Shown: positions 33,649 through 42,556 of the stretch, piece by piece
How positions within the stretch are numbered: the stretch's first letter is position 1
Layout: every line of letters starts with the position of its first letter
DNA from: CBFDBF01 sp050287965
GTDB taxonomy: Bacteria; Pseudomonadota; Gammaproteobacteria; Chromatiales; Chromatiaceae
Assembly (NCBI GenBank): GCA_050287965.1
Contig: JBNKCX010000003.1
Coordinates: 88,442 to 152,441 of the forward strand
Length of the DNA: 64,000 nt
Reading direction: 5' to 3'
The notes under the pieces: model-generated
Database searches by the model: none
The model's input: only the letters and a program-made list of their open reading frames with translations
What the model was told of the DNA's origin: nothing
Made by a program: the position numbers and the translations under genes

Positions 33649-34581
33649 TCAGTCAAAGATCTCCACGCGATTTCTGCCGCAGCGTTTGGCGTGATACAGG
33701 GCCTTGTCGGCATCGTTCAGCAGGGTACTGATGGCGAACGAAGGGTCGGGGTAGTGGGTGACCACCCCCAGACTGAGGGTGACGACGCCTTTCTCGTCAT
33801 TGCCCGCATGAGGGATCTGCAACTCCTCTACGGTCAGGCGGAGGTACTCCGCAACGTGTTTTGCGCCCTCGGCGTCGGTGTTGGGGAGGATGATACAGAA
33901 CTCCTCACCGCCGTAACGGCCGGCGATGTCACTGGGGCGCCTGACCTTGGTCTTCAGGATGTCGGCGATTCTTTTCAGGCAGTTGTCCCCGGCTAGATGA
34001 CCGTAATAGTCGTTGTAGGCCTTGAAGTGGTCGAGGTCGATCATGATCAGCGATATGGGTTGATTTTCCCGGATACAGCGGGCGGTTTCATGCTCGAGAT
34101 AGGTATCCAGGCTTCTGCGGTTGGCGATGCCGGTGAGACCGTCCACATCGGCCAGTTTCTGCAGTTCCGCGTTGGCTTCTTCCAGTTCACTGGAGACTTC
34201 TATCAGCCGTTCGCGCATGGTGGCGATACGTTCCATGGCTTCCATCTTCGCCGCCAGAATAACCTCGTTGATGGGCTTGACCAGATAATCATCGCCACCC
34301 GCCTCGATCCCGGTGGCGATATCCTGCGGACTGTCGCGGCCGCTGAGGAAAATGATCGGAACCCAGCCGTCCTTGAGTCCCCGGATACGGCGGGCCGCTT
34401 CATAGCCGTCCATAATCGGCATGACTATATCCAGCAGCACCAGGTCCACCGAATTGTTCTGGTAACAGTCAACCGCTTCCTGGCCGTTGGTACAGCTCAC
34501 CAGCTCATGCCCCATCTTTTTCAGGTAGGTAGAGATGATCTTCAGTTCGGCGGGGGTGTCGTCTACCAAAAGTATTTTCAT
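33649..34581 (-). CDS. Response regulator with GGDEF output (PleD-like diguanylate cyclase)
   Basis: The 310-residue protein combines a receiver domain (phospho-acceptor Asp51 in LLDIVMPIMDGYE, acidic pair DD7-8, Lys in VKPIN) with a coiled-coil linker (about 125-150) and a GGDEF domain with active site RYGGEEF. RPSD five residues before the active site is an RxxD inhibitory site. Phosphorylation should trigger dimerisation and c-di-GMP synthesis. It follows the receiver-PP2C gene by 50 bases on the same strand, and both probably form one transcript. Confidence 0.93.
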   Translation of the reverse strand: MKILLVDDTPAELKIISTYLKKMGHELVSCTNGQEAVDCYQNNSVDLVLLDIVMPIMDGYEAARRIRGLKDGWVPIIFLSGRDSPQDIATGIEAGGDDYLVKPINEVILAAKMEAMERIATMRERLIEVSSELEEANAELQKLADVDGLTGIANRRSLDTYLEHETARCIRENQPISLIMIDLDHFKAYNDYYGHLAGDNCLKRIADILKTKVRRPSDIAGRYGGEEFCIILPNTDAEGAKHVAEYLRLTVEELQIPHAGNDEKGVVTLSLGVVTHYPDPSFAISTLLNDADKALYHAKRCGRNRVEIFD

Positions 34582-34630
34582 GGTGCCTTATTGTAATGCG
34601 TCCGCCGGTTCATTCCAGTGTGAACAAGCT

Positions 34631-36376
34631 CTAGGATTCATTGATCCAGGAGTAGATCGCTTCCACACGGTTTCCCGGCGAGTGATAGGTCAGGGAGTCG
34701 CAGAGTTCCGACAGCAGCCGGATTCCGCGCCCGGAAGGGATGGGTTTGGACGGGTCTTCTGCCTGGTATCCGGAATAGTCGAAACCGTTGCCGCTGTCCT
34801 CCAGTTGAATAAGTACCTCGCCCCCGTTACTCCTTGGACGGGTCTGTATCAGGATCTGTATATAACCGTTTTCGAGGTCCAGCAAACGTCTTTCCCGTTC
34901 CGCGAAGTAGTGGGAGAAGCCGTCGGGGGATGACTTCAGAGAGGAGTCCAGCTGCAGGACACCGTGATCCAGTGCGTTGACGTAAAGTTCCGTAAGGATG
35001 GTAAAAAGCAGGCGACGATGGCCGTTGATTCCTTCCAGTTCCTGGATATGGTTGATGATGAGCGGCACCGGATCGGAGTCCCGCAGCCGGCCGCCGCGCA
35101 GCGTCAGGGTGAATTCCAGGATGTCATTGGTGGGGATTCTGGAACCCTTTTCGCCGCCGGACTCCTCCAGGAAAATCTCTTCGCGGAAATCCGGAAACAG
35201 TTCCGGGACGCAGGGGATCTCCACCAGACTGATATCATCCGCCTGCCTGGCGTCCTCACAGAACTCCTTGAGATCCCGTGATACGCTGGACAGTGCAGAC
35301 TCCTCGGGACCGTGCATCACGATGGCCCGTTCGAAACGGGTCTGACCGTAGCGTTCGCCGCTGTTGTTGACCGCCTCGGTTATGCCGTCGCTTACCAGCA
35401 TGATCCTATCGCCGGAATCTATTTTTACATGCTCCAGGATTTCCTGAAACTTGATGTCTCCGGTGATACCGAGGGCCAGACCGCGGGAGGTGCTGCGATG
35501 TTTAATAACGCCGCTTCGCTTAAGAAACAGGATATCCGGCATGCCGCAGTTGCAGACGGTGATGTGGTTCAGATTATTATTGATGGAAATGAACTGGGCC
35601 GCGAAAAACATCCCGGTGGGCATGAGTGACATCAGCTTCTGATTGATGCCCGAGAGTATATGCGGGGGACCGAATCCCTTGTGGGTCATTGCCCGGAACA
35701 CCTCGGAGGTGGGCATGGCACCCAGGGCCGCCGCGAGACCGTGGCCGGTGAAATCACCCAGCAGGATATTCAGATCGCGGGAGGGAGAGTAGGCCGTCAA
35801 TAGGACGTCACCGCTGAATATCTCCGCAGGCCGCAACAGGGTCTCCATCATGTCCAGGGCGACGTTGCCTGCTACCACCGCACCCTTGAACACCTTCTCC
35901 GCCACCATCTCATCCTGATGCATACGGTTGTATAAGGAAGCCACCTTCTGGTGCAGCTCGCCGATTCGCTCCATGGCGCGAATTTTGGAGATAAGAAGGC
36001 CGTGGCTGTAGGGTTTGACCATAACGTCGTCACCACCAACCTCCAGGCATCTGATGAGGTCACTCTCCTCCGTCAGGGAGGTAAGAAAGATAATGGGTAC
36101 AAACCGGTTAAGGGAGAGTTCCCTGATGCGCGGTACGGCTTCATAGCCGTCCATCTCCGGCATCCTCGTATCCATGAATACGATATCCGGTTGCTCAACG
36201 GAAAAGAGTTCAACCGCCTGGCGTCCGTTTTCCGCTTCGATCACCTGGTATCCCGCTTCGGAAAGAAGCGACCCTAGGTTCAGTCGGTTCGCGGGTTCAT
36301 CGTCCGCCACCAGTGCCTTGCCCAGAGGCGTATAACGGGCATCGGCGCTCGATGCAGGGTTCGAAGAGGGGGCCAA
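34631..36376 (-). CDS. Receiver - PP2C (SpoIIE) phosphatase - HATPase protein
   Basis: The 581-residue protein joins a receiver domain (Asp69 in VFMDTRMPEMDGYE), a SpoIIE/PP2C phosphatase (residues about 185-400, with SGDVLLTAYSP, LGDFTGHGLAAALGAMPT and RIMLVSDGITEAVN) and an anti-sigma-factor-type ATPase domain (about 435-581, LYVNALDHGVL, LEDSGNGFD, GRGIRLL). The layout resembles HsbR-type partner-switching regulators that phosphorylate or dephosphorylate an STAS anti-sigma antagonist. No STAS gene is adjacent. The start is a TTG, supported by AAGGAG six bases upstream. It is followed by the receiver-GGDEF gene. Confidence 0.9.
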   Translation of the reverse strand: MAPSSNPASSADARYTPLGKALVADDEPANRLNLGSLLSEAGYQVIEAENGRQAVELFSVEQPDIVFMDTRMPEMDGYEAVPRIRELSLNRFVPIIFLTSLTEESDLIRCLEVGGDDVMVKPYSHGLLISKIRAMERIGELHQKVASLYNRMHQDEMVAEKVFKGAVVAGNVALDMMETLLRPAEIFSGDVLLTAYSPSRDLNILLGDFTGHGLAAALGAMPTSEVFRAMTHKGFGPPHILSGINQKLMSLMPTGMFFAAQFISINNNLNHITVCNCGMPDILFLKRSGVIKHRSTSRGLALGITGDIKFQEILEHVKIDSGDRIMLVSDGITEAVNNSGERYGQTRFERAIVMHGPEESALSSVSRDLKEFCEDARQADDISLVEIPCVPELFPDFREEIFLEESGGEKGSRIPTNDILEFTLTLRGGRLRDSDPVPLIINHIQELEGINGHRRLLFTILTELYVNALDHGVLQLDSSLKSSPDGFSHYFAERERRLLDLENGYIQILIQTRPRSNGGEVLIQLEDSGNGFDYSGYQAEDPSKPIPSGRGIRLLSELCDSLTYHSPGNRVEAIYSWINES

Positions 36377-36519
36377 ACTCTACTCCTTACTATATAACTT
36401 ATTGTTTTAAAGGAATTATCGGTTCTTGCCGTCCATGGCTTTCGCATCCACTCCCATTACCTCGAATAGCGGCAGGTAACCGGGGAATCTTTAAATGGAC
36501 CGGGCGGCGGGGACCCTTC

Positions 36520-36548
36520 TTGACCGTAAGGGTGCGAGCCTGTAGAGT
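36520..36548 (+). promoter_or_regulatory. Sigma-70 promoter of the btu operon
   Basis: TTGACC (36520-36525) and TAGAGT (36543-36548) are separated by exactly 17 bases, matching five and four of six consensus bases. The predicted start near 36555 is just ahead of the cobalamin riboswitch, which fits. Confidence 0.65.
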
Positions 36549-36562
36549 CTCGCCAGCCTCAG

Positions 36563-36737
36563 GTACCCACGCAGTGTGTGGGTGAAACGGGAAGCCGGTG
36601 CGCCGTAACAGGCAATGCCGGCACTGCCCCCGCAACGGTAGGCAAGGTAAGCGATCAGCACGAAGCCACTGTGCGTATGCATGGGAAGGCGCTGAAGCAC
36701 GGGAATTATCCCCCTTGTGAGTCCGGAGACCGGCCTT
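36563..36737 (+). ncRNA. Cobalamin riboswitch
   Basis: The leader has the class-I B12 aptamer features in order: a GGGTGAAACGGGAAGCCGGTG block, GCCCCCGCAACGGTA, and the B12-box-like GTGAGTCCGGAGACCGGCC near the 3' end. Directly downstream CCGGTGA (36772-36778) and TCACCGG (36782-36788) can form a hairpin that may be the expression platform. Adenosylcobalamin binding should lower btuB operon expression. Confidence 0.93.
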
Positions 36738-36891
36738 TGGCGATCATTCGTAGGTGTCGCGGAGGGCGTCGCCGGTGAGTATCACCGGATCTCGTTGTTT
36801 GGATGGTCTTGATTCGGCTCTCCTTTCTCTCTTCCGCAATTCCTGCATTTTCCTCCTAGCGTGACGCGGGTGGGCGTCGAAGAGAGAGCGC

Positions 36892-38802
36892 ATGAAAATA
36901 AAACAAAAACTATATCTGGTGCTGCCGATTCTCGGCGGCCATTCCCTGTTGGTGTCGGCGCAGGAACCGGCCCAGGGTTCGGAAATCGTGGTGGTGGCTT
37001 CCCGTATCGAACAACCCCTGGAGCAGGTGGGTTCCTCGGTGGTGGTGCTATACCCCGACGAACTGATGGAACGAGGGTTTGTCTACCTCTCCGACGCGTT
37101 ACGCGAGGTTCCCTCGCTGAATCTTTCCAGTTACGGTCCGCGCGGCAGCCAGGTCCAGATCAGGGTGCGTGGCAGCGAGGCCAATCATGTACTGGTTCTG
37201 ATCGACGGGGTGCGGGTCGCACGCGCAGACAGCGGGGAGTTCGATTTCGCCAACCTGGGGCTGGCGGGTCTGGAAAAGATCGAGATCCTGCTGGGACCCC
37301 AGAGCACCCTCTACGGCAGCGACGCCGCGGCCGGGGTGATCAGCATCACTACCCGTAAAGGGGAAGAAGGCTTTCAGGGCCTATTACAGGGCGGCTATGG
37401 CTCCCACCAGACCCGCACCGGTTCGTTGCAGTTGCTGGGTGCCGGCCGGGGTTTGCACTATGCGGTGACCGCCGAATATGCGGATACCGACGGCGTCTCG
37501 GCGGGTCGGGAGAAGAACGCGGGCAATCCGTTGGAGGCCGACGGTTCCACGGCGAGATCGGTCAGCGCCAAATTCGGTTATGACCATGAGGCTTTTCAGA
37601 CCTGGTTTGCCCTGGATCGCGGCGATTCCCGGTATGAGTTCGACGACGACAGCTACACTACCGGTCGCGCCACCGATAACCCCTATAACCGTCAATGGAC
37701 TGACCTGCGGTCTGCCACCTGGGTGTTGGCCGTGCCGCTGCTGGATGGTCGTTGGCACAACCAGTTGCAGATCTCACGGGTAGAGAATGATTACCGCACC
37801 TACGCCAACGACCTGGCTAATGCGCCGTTTGTGGGACAGTCGGACTACGAGGCGGATACCGACCGCAGATCGGTGGAGTATCAGGGCAGTTTCCGGATCA
37901 GCGGCAATCACGTCCTGCAGTTCGGTGCCGAACGTATCGACGAGGGGTTGAGCACCGAGTATCGCTCCGCCCTGTATGGAGACTCCTATTTCGATGACGA
38001 TGTGACGGTAAAAGGCTGGTACGGCCAGTGGCTCGCCACCTTCGGTCCGCTGGACCTCACTTTCGGCGGCCGGGAAGACGACCATGAGGCCTTCGGTCGC
38101 CAGGACACCTATCGTGTCACCGCCAACCTGCGGTTTGCCGAGCACTGGCGGCTGCGAGGTGCCTGGGGCACCGGCTTTAAAGCCCCCAGCCTGTTGGACC
38201 TCTACTCCACCCTGGGCGGCAATCCGGGCCTGGACCCGGAAGAGACTGAAAGCAGGGAACTGGGTATCGAATATGCGGTCAGCGGGTGGGGTGCAGAGCT
38301 GACCCTGTTCGACAACCACACCGATAATCTCATTCGCTGGGTGCCTAATGCGGTTCCACCCATCTTCGGTATGCTGGAGAATGTGGATGAGGCGGACAGC
38401 CGCGGGGCCGAGTTCTCGCTGCATGCCGGTTGGGATGATTTGGAGCTGAACGGCTCGGTGACCTGGATGGATGCGTCCGAGACCCGCAACGGCCAGACCG
38501 AGGAGCGCATGCGTGTACCCGAGTGGTCAGCCGCGCTGACGGCCGGGTACCGGTTCCCGGACGGACGTGTCTGGGCGGAGGCCCTATACCGTGGGGACCG
38601 GCGGGACCAGAACTTTGCCACTGCCCAGGATGTTACCCTGGATGAATATTGGCTGTTCAATATCGGGGTCAGTTACGAGATCGTTCGGGGTCTGATGTTC
38701 TCCGGTCGTATCGATAATCTGACGGATGAGGACTATGAGGAAGTTTTCAGTTACGGTACTCGCGGTCGCACTGGTATGGTTTCCTTCAGCTGGCGTTTCT
38801 GA
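36892..38802 (+). CDS. btuB: TonB-dependent vitamin B12 outer-membrane receptor
   Basis: The 636-residue precursor has a signal peptide ending VSA-Q, a TonB box (EIVVVASR, residues 31-38), a plug domain (RGSQVQIRVRGSEANHVLVL and GPQSTLYGSDAAAGVISI, given in part) and a C-terminal 22-strand barrel ending FSWRF with the terminal Phe. It imports cobalamins at the cost of the proton motive force. The cobalamin riboswitch upstream and the btuF-C-D genes downstream confirm the substrate. Its last 68 bases overlap the start of btuF. Confidence 0.96.
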   Translation: MKIKQKLYLVLPILGGHSLLVSAQEPAQGSEIVVVASRIEQPLEQVGSSVVVLYPDELMERGFVYLSDALREVPSLNLSSYGPRGSQVQIRVRGSEANHVLVLIDGVRVARADSGEFDFANLGLAGLEKIEILLGPQSTLYGSDAAAGVISITTRKGEEGFQGLLQGGYGSHQTRTGSLQLLGAGRGLHYAVTAEYADTDGVSAGREKNAGNPLEADGSTARSVSAKFGYDHEAFQTWFALDRGDSRYEFDDDSYTTGRATDNPYNRQWTDLRSATWVLAVPLLDGRWHNQLQISRVENDYRTYANDLANAPFVGQSDYEADTDRRSVEYQGSFRISGNHVLQFGAERIDEGLSTEYRSALYGDSYFDDDVTVKGWYGQWLATFGPLDLTFGGREDDHEAFGRQDTYRVTANLRFAEHWRLRGAWGTGFKAPSLLDLYSTLGGNPGLDPEETESRELGIEYAVSGWGAELTLFDNHTDNLIRWVPNAVPPIFGMLENVDEADSRGAEFSLHAGWDDLELNGSVTWMDASETRNGQTEERMRVPEWSAALTAGYRFPDGRVWAEALYRGDRRDQNFATAQDVTLDEYWLFNIGVSYEIVRGLMFSGRIDNLTDEDYEEVFSYGTRGRTGMVSFSWRF

Positions 38803-39523
38803 ATCCGTCACCGGTGTGGTATCGCTGGATCTCTGCACCGACCGGATGCTGACGCACTATGCGCGGCAGGGGCAGGTCCTGGCGCTATCCCCTCTGGCGA
38901 GTCGGTATGAGGCCACGGAGGGGATCCAACGCTGGCCCGGCCACGACGGTACACTGGAGCAGATTCTGGCGCTGCGGCCCCGGCTGGTGTTGACCGGGGA
39001 GTACAACGCCCTGACACTGCGCCGACGGTTACAGGAGTTGGGGGTCAGGGTGGAGGTACTTCCGTTGCCCGAGAGTCTGCAGCAGGTCAACGATTATCAG
39101 CAACGGTTTCTGTCACTGCTGGGCCTTCCCGATAACCGGGAACCGTTACCGCCTGCGCCCATGGTGGCGGGGGAGCGGCCACGCATTTTGTTGCTGGGCG
39201 CCAACGGCATCGGCACCGGGCGCAATACTCTTGAGGACGGGGTTTTGCAGCAGGCGGGTTGGCAAAACTACCTGGAGGGGGAGGGGTACCTGCGGCTCGA
39301 TCTTGAACGGATCGTTCGGGAGCCCCCCGACGCCATCCTGTGGGCGGCGCCGGAGGAGCAGGCGCTGGCCAATCTGTTCGCGGAGCATCCCGCCTTGCGC
39401 AAGGCGCTCCCTGAGGAGCGCTGGCTCTATACCGATTACTGGAGCTGGCAATGCCCCGGCCCCTGGACCTGGGAACTGATAGAACAACTGCAACAATGGC
39501 GCGATCGCTACTCCCCACACTGA
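38735..39523 (+). CDS. btuF: Periplasmic corrinoid-binding protein of the ABC transporter
   Basis: The 262-residue protein has a signal peptide (MRKFSVTVLAVALVWFPSAGVSES) and the helical-backbone-type binding fold: VVSLDLCTDRML, the ALRPRLVLTGEY stretch and a C-terminal WSWQCPGPWTWELIEQL. Cluster B proteins of this type bind vitamin B12. The start lies within btuB; ATG 38735 is preferred to 38726 because GAGG sits just ahead. Overlaps on both sides show tight operon structure. Confidence 0.88.
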   Translation: MRKFSVTVLAVALVWFPSAGVSESVTGVVSLDLCTDRMLTHYARQGQVLALSPLASRYEATEGIQRWPGHDGTLEQILALRPRLVLTGEYNALTLRRRLQELGVRVEVLPLPESLQQVNDYQQRFLSLLGLPDNREPLPPAPMVAGERPRILLLGANGIGTGRNTLEDGVLQQAGWQNYLEGEGYLRLDLERIVREPPDAILWAAPEEQALANLFAEHPALRKALPEERWLYTDYWSWQCPGPWTWELIEQLQQWRDRYSPH

Positions 39524-40482
39524 CCCTGCTGCTGCTCGGCACTATCTGGTTGTCGCTGAGCGTCGGTTCAACGTCCACGCCGGTATCGCTGGGGCTGTGG
39601 GAGTGGTTGCAGGGCGGCATCACCCAGGGTGCTGTAATTATCGGTGAGATTCGGCTGCCGCGAACCTTGCTGGCAGTGGTAGTGGGTGCCGGTCTGGGCC
39701 TCAGCGGGGCCGCTTTGCAGGGCCTGTTGCGCAACCCTTTGGCGGATCCGAGCCTGGTGGGTGCGAGCCAGGGAGCGGCCCTCGGGGCCGCGACGGTCTT
39801 TTATTTCGGCTGGTTCTCCTCCATGGGCGCACTGGCCACGGCGGTGGCAGGTCTGCTGGGGGCGGTGGTGACCCTGATGCTGATGCTGGGGCTGGCGGGA
39901 TCCGGGCGCCCGTCGCTGGTGATCCTGGCGGGTTTGGCAGTCTCCACTATTACCGGTGCCGCGCTGGCGGTGGTGCTTAATTTTGCCCCCAATCCTTACG
40001 CCATGCAGGAACTGGTGTTCTGGTTGCTGGGATCGGTCTCCAACCGTGGTCTGGACGGCCTCGCCATCGTTTTTCCACCCCTGCTGGTGGGCGGTTTCCT
40101 GATCTGGCGGCAACGAAGGCTGCTGGCAGGACTCAGCCTTGGAGAACGGGTGGCAGAGAGCATGGGCCTTGCGGTAGCCGGGGGAAGCCGGCTGACGGTC
40201 CTAGGGGTGGCGCTGCTGGTAGGGTCGGCGGTCTCGGTGGCCGGGAATATCGGGTTCGTGGGGCTCCTGGTACCGCATCTGGTGCGGCCCCTGGTGGCCC
40301 ATCGTCCGGATCGGCTGCTGCTGCCGTCCGCCCTGGGAGGCGCCCTGTTGGTGTGTGCCGCAGATATCGTGGTTCGACTGCTGCCCCCGGGGCGGGAGCT
40401 GAAGCTGGGGGTGCTGACCTCGTTACTGGGGGCGCCGTTGTTCATCTGGCTGGTATGGAAGGAGCGCGGTCGATGGCTCTGA
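39496..40482 (+). CDS. btuC: Corrinoid ABC transporter permease (FecCD family)
   Basis: The 328-residue membrane protein has about ten helices and family motifs RLPRTLLAVVVGAGLGLSGAALQGLLRNPLADPSLVGASQGAALG (in part), FWLLGSVSNRGLDG and GFVGLLVPHLVRPLVAHRPDRLLLPSA. It forms the channel with the BtuD ATPase. Start ATG 39496 overlaps btuF by 28 bases; the stop overlaps btuD's start. Confidence 0.94.
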   Translation: MARSLLPTLTLLLLGTIWLSLSVGSTSTPVSLGLWEWLQGGITQGAVIIGEIRLPRTLLAVVVGAGLGLSGAALQGLLRNPLADPSLVGASQGAALGAATVFYFGWFSSMGALATAVAGLLGAVVTLMLMLGLAGSGRPSLVILAGLAVSTITGAALAVVLNFAPNPYAMQELVFWLLGSVSNRGLDGLAIVFPPLLVGGFLIWRQRRLLAGLSLGERVAESMGLAVAGGSRLTVLGVALLVGSAVSVAGNIGFVGLLVPHLVRPLVAHRPDRLLLPSALGGALLVCAADIVVRLLPPGRELKLGVLTSLLGAPLFIWLVWKERGRWL

Positions 40483-41201
40483 TCCAGGCCCGTTCCCTTG
40501 CAGTGAATCACCGGATTCGGGGGATCGACCTGAACCTGGAGAACGGCGAACTCCTGGGATTGATCGGACCTAACGGCGCCGGCAAGTCGACGCTGCTGAA
40601 CGCCCTGGGCGGCACCGAAAGCTTCTCGGGGGAGCTTTGGATCGAAGGGCAGGGGGCCCATACCCTGACGCCGGAAGGGCGGGCACGCCGGATCGGACTG
40701 CAACCCCAGGCGGTGGTCAGTGCCTGGTCACTGCCCGTACAGGAGGTGGTGGCCCTGGGGAGGATGCCCTGGGGAGATGAGGATCCCGAGAGCATATCCG
40801 AAGCCATGGCGCTGGCGGAGGTCGGTTCTCTGGCCCATCGGCGTGTAGATGAACTGTCGGGGGGTGAACGGGCGCGGGTCTGGTTGGCCAGGGTGTTGGC
40901 GGGCCGGCCCCGGGTGTTGCTGGCGGATGAGCCCATCGCCAGTCTCGATCTCCACTATCAGCTTGCGGTGATGAATATCCTGAAAAACTACGCCCGGGAC
41001 GGTAATGGCGTAATCCTGGCGATCCACGATCTGAGCCTGGCGGCCCGCTACTGCGACCGCATCTGTCTGCTGCAGGGTGGTGAGGTGATCGCCCTCGGGT
41101 CCCCTCGAGAGGTGCTTACCGCACCGTTGCTCTCCGCCGCGTTTGAAGTTCCTGTGGAAGTGGATCTGGAGCGGAGTCCTCCCATTGTTCTACCCTGCTG
41201 A
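40473..41201 (+). CDS. btuD: Corrinoid ABC transporter ATPase
   Basis: The 242-residue ATPase contains Walker A GPNGAGKST, signature LSGGERARVWLARVL, Walker B VLLADEP and the switch His in AIHDLSLAAR. It powers BtuC-mediated import. The start overlaps the end of btuC by ten bases. The gene is directly followed by the adenosyltransferase-like gene, nine bases downstream. Confidence 0.94.
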   Translation: MALIQARSLAVNHRIRGIDLNLENGELLGLIGPNGAGKSTLLNALGGTESFSGELWIEGQGAHTLTPEGRARRIGLQPQAVVSAWSLPVQEVVALGRMPWGDEDPESISEAMALAEVGSLAHRRVDELSGGERARVWLARVLAGRPRVLLADEPIASLDLHYQLAVMNILKNYARDGNGVILAIHDLSLAARYCDRICLLQGGEVIALGSPREVLTAPLLSAAFEVPVEVDLERSPPIVLPC

Positions 41202-41210
41202 GGAGTCGTT

Positions 41211-41756
41211 ATGACCGATAAGCGCAGCAGCAGTATCGATGAGTTGTGTTACCCCTATATATACGAGCGTTCTTCCCTGTGTGATTACGAGATCGCCACC
41301 GATGAACTCTGCAGCCTGATCGGTGCCGCCCTGGGGGGGCTGACTGAAGGGTTCGACGATGTTGCGGGGGATCTGCAGATGCTGCAGCCAATGGCCTATC
41401 ACCTGAACGGTTCCGTACGGGGGCGGCTGGCAATAGGGGAGTCGGATCTGCAATGGTTGCAGGAACGATATACCCACTACCATGGTCGGGCGACGGCACA
41501 CATAAACAGCGCGGTGTTGCCGCGGGGACCGGTGCCGGTACCACAACTGCATCTGGCGCGCTCCTCTGTAAAGCGCTCGATCCGGCAACTGTTGCGGGTG
41601 GAGCAGGAAGGGGTAAAGGTTCCGGTAATCCTATATAGGTTCTGCAATCTGCTCTGTAACTATTTCTTTGTGGTGGCGCTTGATATCAACCGACGATCAG
41701 GGGTGGCGGAGATCCCCTTCGAGAGCATGAGCTATGGTCAAGCAAAAGACCGGTGA
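41211..41756 (+). CDS. Degenerate PduO-type corrinoid adenosyltransferase-like protein
   Basis: The 181-residue protein aligns by eye with PduO/MMAB adenosyltransferases: DELCSLIGAAL (31-41), LPRG (103-106), QLHLARSSVKRSIRQLL (112-128) and YRFCNLLCNYFFVVALDIN (142-160). However the N-terminal ATP-binding TGDxG/TSL motif is missing, the glutamate of the RRxER motif is replaced by Ile (124), and the Asp of LNRLSD is Asn (150). It is in the riboswitch-controlled btu operon nine bases after btuD. Activity is doubtful; it may be a corrinoid-binding or delivery protein. The family link is inferred without a database search. Confidence 0.66.
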   Translation: MTDKRSSSIDELCYPYIYERSSLCDYEIATDELCSLIGAALGGLTEGFDDVAGDLQMLQPMAYHLNGSVRGRLAIGESDLQWLQERYTHYHGRATAHINSAVLPRGPVPVPQLHLARSSVKRSIRQLLRVEQEGVKVPVILYRFCNLLCNYFFVVALDINRRSGVAEIPFESMSYGQAKDR

Positions 41757-41927
41757 TGCCGCATAATCCCCCGGTTTCTCGAGATCGTGATACCGACGGG
41801 GTCATCATCCCCATCCTTCAGCATCCATAACAACTGCCGATAACGGTGATACTCCGTCGAGAGTGATCATGAATAAGGGGTTTCCGTTCTAAGACTGGAA
41901 TCAATCCTGAACTGCAGGGAGGGATAA

Positions 41928-42290
41928 ATGACAACCGATACCACCCACCATAATCGCCTTCTGTTGGAGATCTCCAATTGTATTCGGCACCTCAATCGAG
42001 AGACCATCGACCCGGAGATTCCGGAACTCACGCTGGAGGACCTGAAGCCCGTCATGACAATGGTGGCTCATGCCCGGGCCAACTATCTGCAGCAGCTTTT
42101 CCTCGCCGCCGATGCGGCTGAAAACGGTGTTCCTTCCTTGGACCACATAGAACGCCTGAAAGAGATGCGTCTGATCTACGAAGAACTGGTTACCGGCGCT
42201 CAGGCCCTGGAGACCGCCATTGAACGGGGTTATCTCAGCGTCAGCCGCAAGGGCGATGGTGCTGAAGAGTGTGGTGGGAGAAAGACATAG
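41928..42290 (+). CDS. Helical protein of unknown function
   Basis: The 120-residue product is largely alpha-helical with a probable coiled-coil (EDLKPVMTMVAHARANYLQQLFLAADAAENG, in part; IERLKEMRLIYEEL) and a cysteine-rich polar tail. It has no signal peptide or membrane segment. GGGAGG lies a few bases before its ATG. A 171-base gap separates it from the btu operon, and no terminator is seen there. No family is recognised. Confidence 0.58.
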   Translation: MTTDTTHHNRLLLEISNCIRHLNRETIDPEIPELTLEDLKPVMTMVAHARANYLQQLFLAADAAENGVPSLDHIERLKEMRLIYEELVTGAQALETAIERGYLSVSRKGDGAEECGGRKT

Positions 42291-42556
42291 GGTTGTACCG
42301 CCTCGGTATAGGTCAGAAATCCACGCTGCCGGCGAAGGTTTCAGATAGTCCTGCGCCGGTAGATATCCGATGCATTAAGCACAGATATCCTGCTGTGGCG
42401 GTACGCGGCCCAGCAGGGCTGGAACCGTCCTGTTCCGGGAGACAATTGGGCGGGATATACCTCTTGTTCCTAAAGGATAACCCGGGCGCGCCGCTACTAT
42501 AAGGAGGAAGACGGGGCTTAAACCAGATGCCTTTACTATCCAGGGAGCTTAAATTG

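Noticed and set aside
42269..42502. Possible 77-codon gene before the histidine kinase
   Set aside because: It overlaps the end of the upstream gene, lacks a ribosome-binding site, and its composition is Pro/Gly/Arg-rich without a pattern.
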